From contig NZ_KB893650.1 in NCBI RefSeq assembly GCF_000374105.1, positions 552,862 through 616,861 on the forward strand: DNA of 64,000 nt, in the 5' to 3' direction. The translations under genes and the position numbers were made by a program. This document shows, one piece after another, positions 52,335 through 62,356 of this stretch. Source of the DNA: Kangiella aquimarina DSM 16071 (GTDB lineage Bacteria > Pseudomonadota > Gammaproteobacteria > Enterobacterales > Kangiellaceae). Each line of letters starts with the position of its first letter. Positions within the stretch are counted from its first letter, which is position 1. The notes under the pieces were generated by a model. It saw only the letters and a list, made by a program, of their open reading frames with translations, searched no databases and was not told where the DNA came from.

Positions 52335-53993
52335 TTATGCTGTTTTGAGAAGTTCTTTGGCGTGTTGGCGAATGGTGTCTGTAATTTCGATACCGCCTAT
52401 CATGCGGGCAATTTCTTCGATGCGCTGAGTTTCGCTGATTTCTAGCAGCTGGGTTTGAGTGGCTTTTTTGTCCTGCGACTTGCTGACCTGCAGGTGGTGA
52501 TGCCCTTGAGCGGCAACCTGAGCCTGATGAGTGACGCAAAGGATTTGTGCTTTTTTGCCAAGTTCGGCCAATAACTTTCCGACTATTTCTGCAGTACCAC
52601 CACCAATACCAACATCCACCTCATCAAATATCAAAGTCGGTAGCTGGGTCGTTTGAGCATTAATGACCTGAAGAGCCAAACTGATGCGAGACAATTCACC
52701 GCCGGAGGCGACTTTGCGCAATGGCATCGGTTTCTGGCCCGGGTTGGTGCTGACCATGAATTCAGCGGTTTCAAGACCTGTGCTTTTGAATGAGCTTGCA
52801 TCCTGTTGATTAAAAGCGACTTCAAATACGCCATTACCCAAGCCAAGTTGCTGCATTAATTTTACCACTTCCTGGTTAAGCTTTTTGGCTGCGGCTTGAC
52901 GTTTGGAGCTCAGAGTTTTTGCAAGTTCTTGATAATGCTTTTCTAGTTTGTTCAGTTCCTTTTCCAGATCGTCGAACGTTTGCTCATCGCCTTCTAGCTC
53001 TTCCAGTTCCTGTTGTAACGCCTGTAAGGTCTGCGGCAATTCTTCCATACTGACCTGATGCTTGCGTGCCAGATCGTGTAGCGCTGCAATCTGCTGATCC
53101 AGTTCATGATAGGCCTGTGGATCGATATCCAGGCTTTCCAGATAGTCGCGCAGTTCGTGACTGGCTTCATCGATTTCGACCAGTGCCGATTGCAAAAGGT
53201 CATGAGTATTTTTTAGGCCTTCATCAACCGCCAGCATGTCGCTGATCTGGTGAACGATTCGTCCAAGGTTCGAAGAGAGGTTATCCTCATCTTCGCTTAA
53301 AGCGGACAGGCTTTGCTGACCTTTTTCTAACAGACGGCTGGCGTTAGCGGCTCGCTTATGTTCCAGTTCAATATCAGCGGCTTTATCAATCGGTGCCTGC
53401 TCCAGCTCCTGCAACTGAAAGCTGATTAAATCCTTGCGATCATTTTTGTCTTTTAAAGCAGTTTGAAAGGCTTTTAGTTTTCCGGAGATGCTACTAATTT
53501 TGCTGGCGACTTTGGCCAGTTCGGCGCTTTGTTCGGTGAGTCCTGCGTAGCGATCAAGTAGCTGTAGATGTACTTGTGACTTAAACAGGGATTGATGTTC
53601 ATGCTGGCCATGAATATCGACCAGAAAATCGCCGAGTTCGGAGACCTGCGCCAGATTTACCGGCTGACCATTAACGAAGGCCTTGGAACGACCATCATGG
53701 TTAATAACCCGGCGCAGAATGCAATGGTCATCATCATCCAGCATCTGTTCTTCCAGCCAGTCTTTAACGTGTGGCAACTGCTGGATATCAAAGTAGGCGC
53801 TGATTTCAGCGCGCTTGGCGCCATTGCGCACCACGCCGCTGTCGGCGCGTTCGCCGAGCGCGTAAGACAGGGCATCGACCATGATCGATTTACCGGCACC
53901 GGTTTCCCCGGTAATGACGGTCATGCCGGATTTCAGGTCGAGATCCAGCTGGTCGATAATGGCGAAATCTTTGATATGAATACTGGTTAGCAT
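52335..53993 (-). CDS. recN: DNA repair protein RecN
   Basis: A 552-residue SMC-like ATPase in double-strand break repair. Walker A GETGAGKSIMVDAL (about 29-42) and the C-terminal signature KVASGGELSRISLALQV plus Walker B LIFDEVDVGIGG are intact, with a long coiled-coil middle (about 150-370). The start MLTSIHIKDFAIIDQL matches E. coli. nadK lies 41 nt upstream on the same strand. Confidence 0.97.
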   Translation of the reverse strand: MLTSIHIKDFAIIDQLDLDLKSGMTVITGETGAGKSIMVDALSYALGERADSGVVRNGAKRAEISAYFDIQQLPHVKDWLEEQMLDDDDHCILRRVINHDGRSKAFVNGQPVNLAQVSELGDFLVDIHGQHEHQSLFKSQVHLQLLDRYAGLTEQSAELAKVASKISSISGKLKAFQTALKDKNDRKDLISFQLQELEQAPIDKAADIELEHKRAANASRLLEKGQQSLSALSEDEDNLSSNLGRIVHQISDMLAVDEGLKNTHDLLQSALVEIDEASHELRDYLESLDIDPQAYHELDQQIAALHDLARKHQVSMEELPQTLQALQQELEELEGDEQTFDDLEKELNKLEKHYQELAKTLSSKRQAAAKKLNQEVVKLMQQLGLGNGVFEVAFNQQDASSFKSTGLETAEFMVSTNPGQKPMPLRKVASGGELSRISLALQVINAQTTQLPTLIFDEVDVGIGGGTAEIVGKLLAELGKKAQILCVTHQAQVAAQGHHHLQVSKSQDKKATQTQLLEISETQRIEEIARMIGGIEITDTIRQHAKELLKTA

Positions 53994-54034
53994 AGCGTGT
54001 TGTCAGTTGTTATAGCCGATGATACAAGCCCGGT

Positions 54035-54910
54035 TTAGAGCTTTGATCCCCAGCCTAATTTGGTTCTGAGTAAGCGGAAGTAATCATAATCTTTTGGATG
54101 TAATAACCACAAGTCTTCTTTGCGTTTACGCACACAGATTTTCTCACCGGGTTGCACCGGAAAGCGGACCTGCCCATCGCAGCTCAAGCGCGCTTCATGG
54201 GGATTCGATTTGCTGAAAACGATCTCTACTTTGCTGTCTGCGTCTATTGCAATCGGGCGGCTGGACAAAGTGTGCGGAAACATGGGGACTAACGAGATGG
54301 CATTAATCGAAGGCGATAAAATCGGCCCGCCAGCGGATAAAGAGTAGGCGGTGGAGCCGGTTGGCGTTGAGATAATGAGACCATCGCCGCGCGCGCTGTA
54401 AACGAATGAGTCATCAATGTAGACTTCAAACTCAATCATGCGCGAAATTTCACCGGGATAGAGCACGATGTCATTGAGTGCATCACTGTATCGATCATCG
54501 CCATCGATGTTAGCCTCCAGCAGGAAGCGGCGTTCTTCGGTGTAATCACCTGCCAGAATTTCACTGACTTTTTCAGTGACCTGCTGCGGCTGGATATCCG
54601 TCAGGAAACCGAGATAACCGCGATTCACGCCTAACAGCGGTTTATTGTATTGTGCCATCAGGCGCGAGGCATACAGCATACTACCATCACCACCGACCAC
54701 AATGATGAGGTCACACTCTTCACCCAGAGTTTTCCAGTCGCACTGAAAGTCTTGCGGCACTGACAGGTCATTGGCTACGGTTTCTTCAACTCGCACCGAA
54801 TATTGCTCCTGCTGTAAAAAGGAGAATAGGGTGACAATGGTTTCGCCAACTTCGTGATGTTTTGGCTTGCCCATGATGCCAATGGTTGCAAAATTCAGAT
54901 GTGACGGCAT
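54035..54910 (-). CDS. nadK: NAD kinase
   Basis: A 291-residue NAD kinase that makes NADP. The catalytic GGDG motif is VVGGDGSMLYASR, followed by NRGYLGFLTD, and STPTGSTAYSLSAGGPI is the NAD-binding block. It is divergent from hrcA and upstream of recN. The neighbourhood with grpE and recN is conserved in gammaproteobacteria. Confidence 0.97.
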   Translation of the reverse strand: MPSHLNFATIGIMGKPKHHEVGETIVTLFSFLQQEQYSVRVEETVANDLSVPQDFQCDWKTLGEECDLIIVVGGDGSMLYASRLMAQYNKPLLGVNRGYLGFLTDIQPQQVTEKVSEILAGDYTEERRFLLEANIDGDDRYSDALNDIVLYPGEISRMIEFEVYIDDSFVYSARGDGLIISTPTGSTAYSLSAGGPILSPSINAISLVPMFPHTLSSRPIAIDADSKVEIVFSKSNPHEARLSCDGQVRFPVQPGEKICVRKRKEDLWLLHPKDYDYFRLLRTKLGWGSKL

Positions 54911-55064
54911 GATAAGTAGTCAGTAACTTGTAATTGTCATATTGAGCCACATTTAAGAATATATGGAGCAAATAGGCAAGCCGTCTGCCATAATTTGTGG
55001 TTTTATCGATAGGGTATGCCTCTATGCCTTGCTCTTACTGGGAATTTTGAATTGATTAGCAACT

Positions 55065-56093
55065 ATGTCTAAATTTGATCAGCGCGCACAAACACTGATG
55101 AAAGCACTGGTGGAATCCTACATTGCCACCGGCCAGCCCGTGGGCTCGAAAAAGCTGCTTGAGCAGACTGGATTGGCGGTCAGTCCGGCCACGGTGCGCA
55201 ATGTGATGCAGGATCTGGAAGCCATGGGCCTGCTAACGGCGCCACATACTTCCGCCGGCCGAATTCCGACCGCGCAAGGCGTGCGCGTATTTGTCGACCA
55301 GTTGCTGACGGTTTCTAATGTTGAGGAAGTTTATTTGCAGCAATTACAGCAGCAATTGGGGCGTGCATCAGAAACCGGTGAAATGCTGGCCAGTGTTAGC
55401 CGTATGCTGTCCAACATGACCAATATGGCGGGGCTTATTCGCGTGCCAAGCCGAGATGTTACTCGGGTTAAGCATGTAGAATTCCTGCCTTTATCACAGA
55501 ACAAGATTCTAGTGATACTGATTCTGGACGACGGTGAAGTTCAGAATCGAGTCATTCAGCTGGATTCAGAAGTGTCGCGCGATGAGTTGCAACAGGCCTC
55601 CAATTACGTGAATCATCATTTCGCTGGCAAAGAGCTGAATACGGTTCGACAAGAGCTGTTACAGGAGTTGAAAAGTGACCGTGCACAGATGGATGCGATG
55701 ATGGCTTCGATGATGGAAGTCGCCGAAAAAGGCTTTTCCAAAGACGACAACGATGACGAAGTGCAGGTGACCGGCAAGTCTCAGTTACTGAATTACACTG
55801 GCGATATCTCCGACCTGAAGTCTCTGTTCGATGCTTTTGCCGAAAAAACTCAGATGCTGAGCTTGCTGGATAAATGCTTGAGTGCCGATGGGGTACAGCT
55901 CTTTATCGGTGAAGAATCGGGGTATGATGTCTTCTCACAATGCAGCGTGGTGGGTGCGCCTTATTCGATCGAAGGCAAGGCAGTTGGAGTGTTGGCAGTA
56001 GTAGGGCCCACTCGAATGGCCTACGATAAAGTGATACCCATGGTCGATATCACGGCCAAATTAATCAGTTCAGCCTTGAAAAAGGGCAGCTAA
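55065..56093 (+). CDS. hrcA: Heat-inducible repressor HrcA
   Basis: A 342-residue HrcA, which binds CIRCE elements and is stabilised by GroEL. The winged helix is LMKALVESYIATGQPVGSKKLLEQTGLAVSPATVRNVM (10-47). The GAF-like middle and the C-terminal dimerisation part (PYSIEGKAVGVLAVVGPTRMAYDKVIPMVD) are intact. HrcA in gammaproteobacteria is uncommon. The only CIRCE-like sequence in the window is a half-site at grpE. The start has no good ribosome site. Confidence 0.94.
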   Translation: MSKFDQRAQTLMKALVESYIATGQPVGSKKLLEQTGLAVSPATVRNVMQDLEAMGLLTAPHTSAGRIPTAQGVRVFVDQLLTVSNVEEVYLQQLQQQLGRASETGEMLASVSRMLSNMTNMAGLIRVPSRDVTRVKHVEFLPLSQNKILVILILDDGEVQNRVIQLDSEVSRDELQQASNYVNHHFAGKELNTVRQELLQELKSDRAQMDAMMASMMEVAEKGFSKDDNDDEVQVTGKSQLLNYTGDISDLKSLFDAFAEKTQMLSLLDKCLSADGVQLFIGEESGYDVFSQCSVVGAPYSIEGKAVGVLAVVGPTRMAYDKVIPMVDITAKLISSALKKGS

Positions 56094-56143
56094 ACCCTAA
56101 TATATCCGCCAATTACGAATTTCATTGAACGCATAGTCGGAGA

Positions 56144-56152
56144 GAGTGCTAA
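56144..56152 (+). promoter_or_regulatory. CIRCE right half-site at the grpE start
   Basis: GAGTGCTAA, a perfect right arm of the HrcA operator CIRCE, overlaps the grpE ATG. The left arm, expected at 56126-56134, matches only 4 of 9 bases (TGAACGCAT for TTAGCACTC). It is a degenerate site or a coincidence; the position suggests the former. Confidence 0.35.
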
Positions 56153-56787
56153 TGTCTGAAAAAGACAATAAAAATCAATCGGTTGAAGAACAGCTCGATG
56201 AGAAGCTTGAAGAAATTAAGAATGCTGCTAATCAAGAAGCGGCTGAAGCTGAACAGAATGAAACCGAGCAACCAACAGTGGATGCCGGTCAGGTATTTGA
56301 AGATATGACTGAAGAAGACCGTCAGATTGCCGAACTGGAAGCTGCTCTGGAAGCTGCTCGCCAGGAAGCTGCCGACAATAAAGATTTAGCGCTCCGCACT
56401 AAAGCCGAAGCGGAAAATATTCGCCGCCGCGCAGAAAACGATGTAGTCAGCGCGCGCAAATACGCGATTGAGAAATTCGCTGGCGAACTGTTGGCGGTAG
56501 TTGACAGTATCGAGCAAGGCTTACAGCTCAAAGCAGAGAATGATGAAAGCAAAGCGATTCAGGATGGCATGGAGCTGACTCTGAAAATGATGCTCTCAAC
56601 CCTCGAGAAATTTGGGGTTGAACAATTGAACCCACTTGAAGAAGTGTTCGACCCGCAACTGCACGAAGCCATGACCATGGTGCCAAGCCCAGATCATGAA
56701 TCGAATACTGTAATTGATGTCTTCCAGAAAGGTTATACGCTGAATGGGCGTTTGATTCGTCCGGCGAGAGTGGTTGTTGCTCAGTAG
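56152..56787 (+). CDS. grpE: GrpE, nucleotide exchange factor for DnaK
   Basis: A 211-residue GrpE with the acidic N-terminal coiled coil (about 5-80) and the four-helix/beta-wing domain (VEQLNPLEEVFDPQLHEAMTMVPSPDHE). The ATG at 56152 has GGAGAG upstream; an earlier GTG at 56146 is less likely. GrpE releases ADP from DnaK. The HutD gene, not dnaK, follows directly, so this organism splits the usual grpE-dnaK order. Confidence 0.95.
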   Translation: MSEKDNKNQSVEEQLDEKLEEIKNAANQEAAEAEQNETEQPTVDAGQVFEDMTEEDRQIAELEAALEAARQEAADNKDLALRTKAEAENIRRRAENDVVSARKYAIEKFAGELLAVVDSIEQGLQLKAENDESKAIQDGMELTLKMMLSTLEKFGVEQLNPLEEVFDPQLHEAMTMVPSPDHESNTVIDVFQKGYTLNGRLIRPARVVVAQ

Positions 56788-56838
56788 TTGACTAACTTTC
56801 TGGTCAGCTTTAGCTGCTGAAAAAACTAAGGATATTGA

Positions 56839-57486
56839 TTGTTTACCATAATACCTCCTCAACGGTTCAAGCAGATCCCTTGGAAAAATGGCAAAGGAAT
56901 GACCACTGAATTAGCAATCAGTGATGGTGGAGATGTAAACGATTTTGACTGGCGGCTGAGCATTGCTGGTGTGACTGAAGATGGCGCTTTTTCAAACTTT
57001 ACAGGTATACAACGCTATCTATTTTTACTTACCGGAAATGGCATCAAACTTACCCATCAGCCCAGTCCTAAGTCTGATAATGCTGAACAGGTAAGCTCTC
57101 ACTGCTTGTTAGAACCCTTAGATTTAGCCACTTTCGATGGTGGCTTCATAACTAACGCTACTTTAACTGATGGTCCTATCACTGACTTTAACCTAATGGT
57201 GAAGCAAGGTGCTTTTGAAGTTTATACACAAGTACTAACAGATATTGGGCGGATAGAAGACTTTCCACTAGCAGATGTTAATTTTGTCTATGCAGTTAAC
57301 GGCGATTGCCAAGTGAGCGGTCCACAACAAGAAGCTACTCCAGAAAAGATACTGTTACAATCAGGTCACTTGTTGAAAATAGAGCCGAAGATATCGCATT
57401 CAGATAAGCAATCAATTGATGTTGATGGTAAACAAACCATTGTGGTTGCGTTGAAAAAAGTTTGCACCAACCCCGCAGAGGAGTAA
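56839..57486 (+). CDS. HutD/Ves family cupin protein
   Basis: A 215-residue HutD-family protein (beta-barrel). Typical blocks are PWKNGKGMTTELAI, FDWRLSIAGVTEDGAFSNFTGIQRYLFLLTG and the C-terminal HLLKIEPK. E. coli Ves is a cold- and stress-linked relative; HutD elsewhere regulates histidine catabolism. No hut genes are in this window, so the role is open. It starts at TTG 56839 with AAGGA 6 nt upstream, and lies between grpE and the YeeN-type gene, an unusual position. Confidence 0.85.
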   Translation: MFTIIPPQRFKQIPWKNGKGMTTELAISDGGDVNDFDWRLSIAGVTEDGAFSNFTGIQRYLFLLTGNGIKLTHQPSPKSDNAEQVSSHCLLEPLDLATFDGGFITNATLTDGPITDFNLMVKQGAFEVYTQVLTDIGRIEDFPLADVNFVYAVNGDCQVSGPQQEATPEKILLQSGHLLKIEPKISHSDKQSIDVDGKQTIVVALKKVCTNPAEE

Positions 57487-57568
57487 ACTTCGGTGCTTCA
57501 AGCAGGGCGCAACTGTGTAGCGCCACGACTAATTAACACCAATATATTTTAAGTAAAAGGTATCAATA

Positions 57569-58285
57569 ATGGGACGCGCTTTCCAGAACCGCAAAGAATC
57601 TATGGCTAAAACCTCGGACCAAAATGCCAAGGTTTACAGTAAATACAGCCGCGAAATCTATGTTTGTGCCAAACAGGGCGGCGTTGAGCCAGAAAGTAAC
57701 TTGGCCCTACGCAGCTTGATGGACCGCGCCAAACGGGATCAGGTTCCGGCGCACGTTATCCAAAAGGCTTTGGATAAAGCGCAGGGCGGTGCTGGTGAAG
57801 ACTTCGCCGTAGCGCGTTATGAAGGTTATGCGCCGGGAAATGTGATGGTGATTGTGGACTGCCTGACCGACAACCCAAACCGTACCTTTGGTGAAGTACG
57901 TCAGTGCTTCGTTAAGACCAAATCCAAGATTGGTACTGAAGGCAGCGTCATGCACATGTTCGACCACAGCGCGATTTTCGTCTTTAAAAGCGATGATGAA
58001 GAAGGCGCACTTGAAGCTTTAATGATGGCTGACGTAGACGTCACTGACATCGAACACGAAGAGGGCAAAATCACCGTCTTTGCTCCGCAAACCGATTATT
58101 TCAAAGCCAAGCAGGCGTTACAGGAACACTTTGGCGATATTGAGTTTGAAGTGGACGAAATTCAATTTGTACCTAAAGTCATGACACAAATTTCAGGTGA
58201 AGACCTGGAAATGTTCGAGAAATTCCTCGACATGGCCAATGACCAGGACGACGTGCAGAACATCTATCACAACGCTGAATTCTAA
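57569..58285 (+). CDS. YebC/PmpR family transcriptional regulator (YeeN-type)
   Basis: A 238-residue YebC/PmpR-type protein. [53 protein letters not shown], and [19 protein letters not shown] match the YeeN/YebC family. These proteins regulate transcription or assist translation of proline-rich stretches. The sequence is closer to YeeN than to YebC. It is alone on its transcript, after HutD and before a terminator. Confidence 0.92.
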   Translation: MGRAFQNRKESMAKTSDQNAKVYSKYSREIYVCAKQGGVEPESNLALRSLMDRAKRDQVPAHVIQKALDKAQGGAGEDFAVARYEGYAPGNVMVIVDCLTDNPNRTFGEVRQCFVKTKSKIGTEGSVMHMFDHSAIFVFKSDDEEGALEALMMADVDVTDIEHEEGKITVFAPQTDYFKAKQALQEHFGDIEFEVDEIQFVPKVMTQISGEDLEMFEKFLDMANDQDDVQNIYHNAEF

Positions 58286-58288
58286 CCA

Positions 58289-58313
58289 TAAAAAAGGGAG
58301 GCTTGGGCCTCCC
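58289..58313. terminator. Terminator between the YeeN-type gene and the serine hydrolase
   Basis: A 7-bp stem GGGAGGC/GCCTCCC (58296-58302 with 58307-58313), loop TTGG. On the minus strand a T run follows, so it is stronger as the serine-hydrolase terminator; on the plus strand the T tract is weak. Confidence 0.75.
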
Positions 58314-58341
58314 TATTACTTTCAGTACCACTTAATACACG

Positions 58342-60234
58342 TTACTTTGTTATTTCATTAACAATATCAGTTACCAGTTGTTGATATCCTGAACCACGAG
58401 TATTGGCACCAAGTGCTATGACAAGATCAGTATCAGGGTATATTCTTAAGTAGTTCCTTCCACCAGTCTGGTCTCCTGCCTTGGCGTACCAATTGATGGC
58501 AGCTCCATCTGTACCCGGATTTACCGCCCACCCATTAGCATATCGGTTTCCACCTCTACGCTGACCATCTGGTGGTGTAATCATATCGTTCTTCTCACTT
58601 TCACTTAAAAGCTTTCCTTTTTCCAGTGCTACTCCAAATCGTGCAATATCATAGACACTGGCTTCCATACCACCACCACCACATTTCCACTCGATACTTT
58701 TGGCTGATACTTTCTTTAAATTACCATCAAAAATACTACTTCTTTCTGAACGGTTTTTATCCAGATCTTCACACTGAATATCAATTCCGAGAGGGTTACT
58801 GATGTAGGTTGCTAATAGGCTGTTGAAAGATTTGTTGGCCTTACGTTCATAAGCATTGGCAGCGATGGTATAGCCATGTGTTGAATAATATAAATCACCT
58901 ACGTCAGCGCTAAAGTCTTTCTTATAAAACTTTTTTACGCCATTCCACATACTATTCTTATCTGACAAGTTAATATTGGTTCCGTCGTACCCATCGCAGT
59001 TGTCATCATAATGACAAACACCTGAGCGAATAGACAGCAGTTGCTCAAGTATGTATTGATGGTCTGAAGGTAGAGCGGATACATAATCTCTTATTGGGGT
59101 ATCCAGCTCTAAAATATTTTTACGCTCTAATATATGCCCCAATGTTCCTGTAATAGCCTTACTAACAGATGCTAGTCGATATAAGGTTTTTGAGTGAGCA
59201 TGCTTGCTTGTACCTTTGTCGGTATAACCCCAGCCTTTCATAAAGCGGTATTTTCCATCTTGATATATGACAAGAGAAAAGCCTTGGGCAGGGTTATCTT
59301 TAAGGTAATCATCGACCAGCTTCTCGACAGCTGCTTTGTGCTTCCATCGGGTTCTTACCGGATTATTTTCAATCCAGACACCGGCATAGCGAGTGCCTCC
59401 TTTACCTGAATAGACCTCAATGTCTTCAAGTCGATAGCCCGCGTCGCGATACTTTGCCCAGTAACTATGAAAGTTGTCGCTGTCCATATCTCTACGAGCA
59501 GCCCACCTTAGAGAATTGCGTGGTTTAACCCAAATGGTGGCAAAGTACAATTCGGACTTATACTTATAGGCGTTTGTATCATACAGGCGGTAGCCTTTAT
59601 CACTCATATCTTTGAAGTGGGAAGAGAAGTCTTTCTGTTTAATATTACGCTTTATCGACCAGCCGATATTGGCATCATTTTTAACGAATATTCCTGAAAA
59701 GCGTAATTTGCCGTTGACTACATAACCGTCAACATCAATAGGCATGCGACCCTTGCTTTTGTTTTCACGGTATTTTTGGTTGAATTCATCGCTGGTCAAA
59801 TTTCGATAACTAGCCCAGGACGTTACAGAATCCTTTATCCATATTCCTGCATAGTACTGTTTGTTTTTATAGGTATAAGACTCAAGATCAATTGGACGAT
59901 ATCCCTTATCTTTGTACTCATTCCATTTTGCAGAAAAGCCATCGTGGGTAAGCTGGGTATGGATAGCCCAAGGAACACGAGCGTTATCTTTTCTCATAAT
60001 CAGAGAATAAGATCTTTGTCTTCCACCATCAATTTCAACATCGATAGGCCGGTAGCCTTTTGCTTTATATTCGTTCAGGTATTGATCATAGGTGGATGTC
60101 GAAAGATTGCGCCAAGATGCCCATTCCAAAGGCCCATCAGGTTGATCCAATACATCTGCAGAACTAATGAATGAAGTGCAAAAAAGGCATGAAAAAATGA
60201 TAAGTGAACTCTGTAGACGAGCAAAAATAGACAT
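58342..60234 (-). CDS. Exported serine hydrolase (beta-lactamase fold) with five BTRD-type repeats
   Basis: A 630-residue exported protein: signal peptide (1-26), then five tandem repeats of about 51 residues starting near Trp38, Trp89, Trp140, Trp192 and Trp244. Each has a W-A-x-x-R-N-L-like start and K-G-Y-R-P-I-D, the pattern of the BTRD1 repeat of fungal polyglycine hydrolases. A class C beta-lactamase-like domain follows, with the SxxK motif Ser356-Val-Ser-Lys359 in LASVSKAITG, and a YSTHGYTIAANAYE motif in the YxN position. The activity is likely esterase or peptidase. It is monocistronic. Confidence 0.88.
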   Translation of the reverse strand: MSIFARLQSSLIIFSCLFCTSFISSADVLDQPDGPLEWASWRNLSTSTYDQYLNEYKAKGYRPIDVEIDGGRQRSYSLIMRKDNARVPWAIHTQLTHDGFSAKWNEYKDKGYRPIDLESYTYKNKQYYAGIWIKDSVTSWASYRNLTSDEFNQKYRENKSKGRMPIDVDGYVVNGKLRFSGIFVKNDANIGWSIKRNIKQKDFSSHFKDMSDKGYRLYDTNAYKYKSELYFATIWVKPRNSLRWAARRDMDSDNFHSYWAKYRDAGYRLEDIEVYSGKGGTRYAGVWIENNPVRTRWKHKAAVEKLVDDYLKDNPAQGFSLVIYQDGKYRFMKGWGYTDKGTSKHAHSKTLYRLASVSKAITGTLGHILERKNILELDTPIRDYVSALPSDHQYILEQLLSIRSGVCHYDDNCDGYDGTNINLSDKNSMWNGVKKFYKKDFSADVGDLYYSTHGYTIAANAYERKANKSFNSLLATYISNPLGIDIQCEDLDKNRSERSSIFDGNLKKVSAKSIEWKCGGGGMEASVYDIARFGVALEKGKLLSESEKNDMITPPDGQRRGGNRYANGWAVNPGTDGAAINWYAKAGDQTGGRNYLRIYPDTDLVIALGANTRGSGYQQLVTDIVNEITK

Positions 60235-60355
60235 TATTACCTCCTTGTAAAATTAAAATGCCAACCCCAGAATACTCCTGAAAGCTAAAAAGGCAACAAT
60301 TTTCGCTATTTCCTTGTTTCCACTCTATTAACCCCAAAAAAAGTAAGTTGAAGGG

Positions 60356-60383
60356 GTTGATCTCTAAAACCCGCCCCCCATAT
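60356..60383 (+). promoter_or_regulatory. Candidate heat-shock (sigma-32) promoter of dnaK
   Basis: GTTGATC (60356-60362) and CCCCATAT (60376-60383) with a 13-nt spacer resemble the sigma-32 consensus (CTTGAAA, CCCCATNT) 40-70 nt before dnaK. The -10 part is a good match; the -35 matches TTGA only. A second TTGAA (60348-60352) lies further upstream with a 23-nt spacer. Confidence 0.55.
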
Positions 60384-60424
60384 ATGTTTCAAGCAAGTTT
60401 TAACGTTATTTTTGGAGTAGTAAC

Positions 60425-62356
60425 ATGGCCAAAATCATTGGTATTGACTTAGGTACAACAAACTCATGTGTTGCCGTTATGGACGGTGACAAGCCACGCG
60501 TTATCGAAAATTCAGAAGGAGCGCGTACAACCCCATCTATTATTGCCTTCACTGATGGCGAGACTTTGGTCGGCCAGTCAGCTAAGCGCCAGGCGGTAAC
60601 GAATCCGCAAAACACCTTGTTTGCTATTAAGCGTTTGATCGGTCGTAAGTTTAAAGACGACGTCGTTCAAAAAGACAAAGGTATGGTGCCATACAAAATT
60701 ATCGAAGCTGATAATGGCGATGCTTGGGTAGAAGCCAATGGCAAGAAAATGGCTCCGCCACAGATTTCTGCTGAAGTTCTTAAGAAAATGAAGAAAACAG
60801 CGGAAGATTTCCTGGGCGAAGAAGTCAAAGAAGCGGTAATTACAGTTCCTGCTTACTTCAACGACTCACAACGTCAGGCCACTAAAGACGCTGGTCGTAT
60901 TGCAGGTCTTGATGTTAAGCGTATTATCAATGAGCCAACAGCTGCAGCCCTTGCCTACGGTATGGACAAAGAACGCGGTGACCGCACGATTGCTGTTTAC
61001 GACTTAGGTGGTGGTACTTTCGATATTTCAATCATCGAAATCGCTGAAGTAGATGGCGAGCACACCTTTGAAGTATTGTCGACTAACGGTGATACTTTCC
61101 TGGGTGGTGAAGATTTCGATATGCGCGTTATCGAATACTTGGCAGCTGAGTTCAAGAAAGATTCTGGTATCGACCTGAAGGGCGATGCATTAGCCATGCA
61201 GCGTTTGAAAGAAGCGGGCGAAAAGGCAAAAATCGAATTGTCTTCAAGCACGCAAACAGAAATCAACCTGCCTTACATCACAGCTGATGCAACAGGTCCT
61301 AAGCACTTAAACTTGAAATTGACTCGCGCTAAATTAGAAGCGTTGGTTGAAGACTTGATTGAGCGCAGCATGGAGCCAGTAAAGCAGGCGCTTAAAGATG
61401 CTGGTCTATCAACTTCTGAAATTAATGACGTCATTCTAGTGGGTGGCCAAACCCGTATGCCTAAAGTACAGGAAGCGGTAGCTGGCTTCTTCGGCAAAGA
61501 CCCACGTAAAGACGTTAACCCAGATGAAGCGGTTGCCGTAGGTGCTGCGATTCAGGGTGCGGTATTGTCTGGTGATGTTAAAGACGTATTGCTACTGGAC
61601 GTAACACCACTATCGCTTGGTATTGAAACCATGGGTGGTGTAATGACTCCGCTGATTGAGAAAAACACAACGATTCCAACCAAGGCATCGCAAACGTTCT
61701 CAACAGCAGAAGATAACCAGACCGCAGTTACCGTTCACGTCTTACAAGGTGAGCGTAAAATGGCTTCTGAGAATAAGTCACTGGGTCGCTTTGACCTGGC
61801 GGACATTCCTCCAGCGCCACGCGGTATGCCGCAAATTGAAGTGACTTTCGATATTGATGCGAACGGTATCATGCACGTATCTGCGAAAGACAAAGCAACC
61901 GGTAAAGAGCAATCGATTCAGATTAAAGCCTCTTCAGGTTTGAGCGACGAAGAAGTCGAACAAATGATTAAAGATGCTGAGGCGCATGCTGAAGAAGATA
62001 AGAAGTTCCAGGAGCTGGTCGAAGCGCGTAACCAGGCTGATGGCTTAGTTCACGCAACTCGCAAGTCGCTGAAAGATGAAAACATCACTTTCGAAGATGG
62101 CGAGAAAGAAGCTATCGAGAAAGCTGCTGAAGAGCTGGAAGAAGCTATCAAAGGCAATGATATTGAAGATATCAAAGCTAAAACTGAAGCGTTAAGTCAG
62201 GCATCAGCCAAGTTAGCAGAGCGTATGTACGCTAATGCTCAGGCCCAAGCTGAAGCTGGCCAACAGGCTGGTGGTGAGCAGGCGCAAGGTCAAGGCGCTG
62301 CTGATGATGTGGTCGACGCGGAGTTTACTGAAGTTAAAGACGAAGACAAAAAGTAA
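60425..62356 (+). CDS. dnaK: Chaperone DnaK (Hsp70)
   Basis: A 643-residue Hsp70. The ATPase domain starts [18 protein letters not shown] and has the phosphate loop [15 protein letters not shown]; the linker [16 protein letters not shown] precedes the substrate-binding domain; the C-terminal lid ends in [16 protein letters not shown]. All catalytic residues are present. It starts with a ribosome site TTGGAG and is under a heat-shock-like promoter. The 357-nt spacer to dnaJ is unusually long and structured. Confidence 0.98.
   Translation: MAKIIGIDLGTTNSCVAVMDGDKPRVIENSEGARTTPSIIAFTDGETLVGQSAKRQAVTNPQNTLFAIKRLIGRKFKDDVVQKDKGMVPYKIIEADNGDAWVEANGKKMAPPQISAEVLKKMKKTAEDFLGEEVKEAVITVPAYFNDSQRQATKDAGRIAGLDVKRIINEPTAAALAYGMDKERGDRTIAVYDLGGGTFDISIIEIAEVDGEHTFEVLSTNGDTFLGGEDFDMRVIEYLAAEFKKDSGIDLKGDALAMQRLKEAGEKAKIELSSSTQTEINLPYITADATGPKHLNLKLTRAKLEALVEDLIERSMEPVKQALKDAGLSTSEINDVILVGGQTRMPKVQEAVAGFFGKDPRKDVNPDEAVAVGAAIQGAVLSGDVKDVLLLDVTPLSLGIETMGGVMTPLIEKNTTIPTKASQTFSTAEDNQTAVTVHVLQGERKMASENKSLGRFDLADIPPAPRGMPQIEVTFDIDANGIMHVSAKDKATGKEQSIQIKASSGLSDEEVEQMIKDAEAHAEEDKKFQELVEARNQADGLVHATRKSLKDENITFEDGEKEAIEKAAEELEEAIKGNDIEDIKAKTEALSQASAKLAERMYANAQAQAEAGQQAGGEQAQGQGAADDVVDAEFTEVKDEDKK

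Noticed and set aside
56126-56152. Complete CIRCE operator at grpE
   Set aside because: Only the right arm matches; the left arm has 4 of 9 bases, so I list a half-site only.
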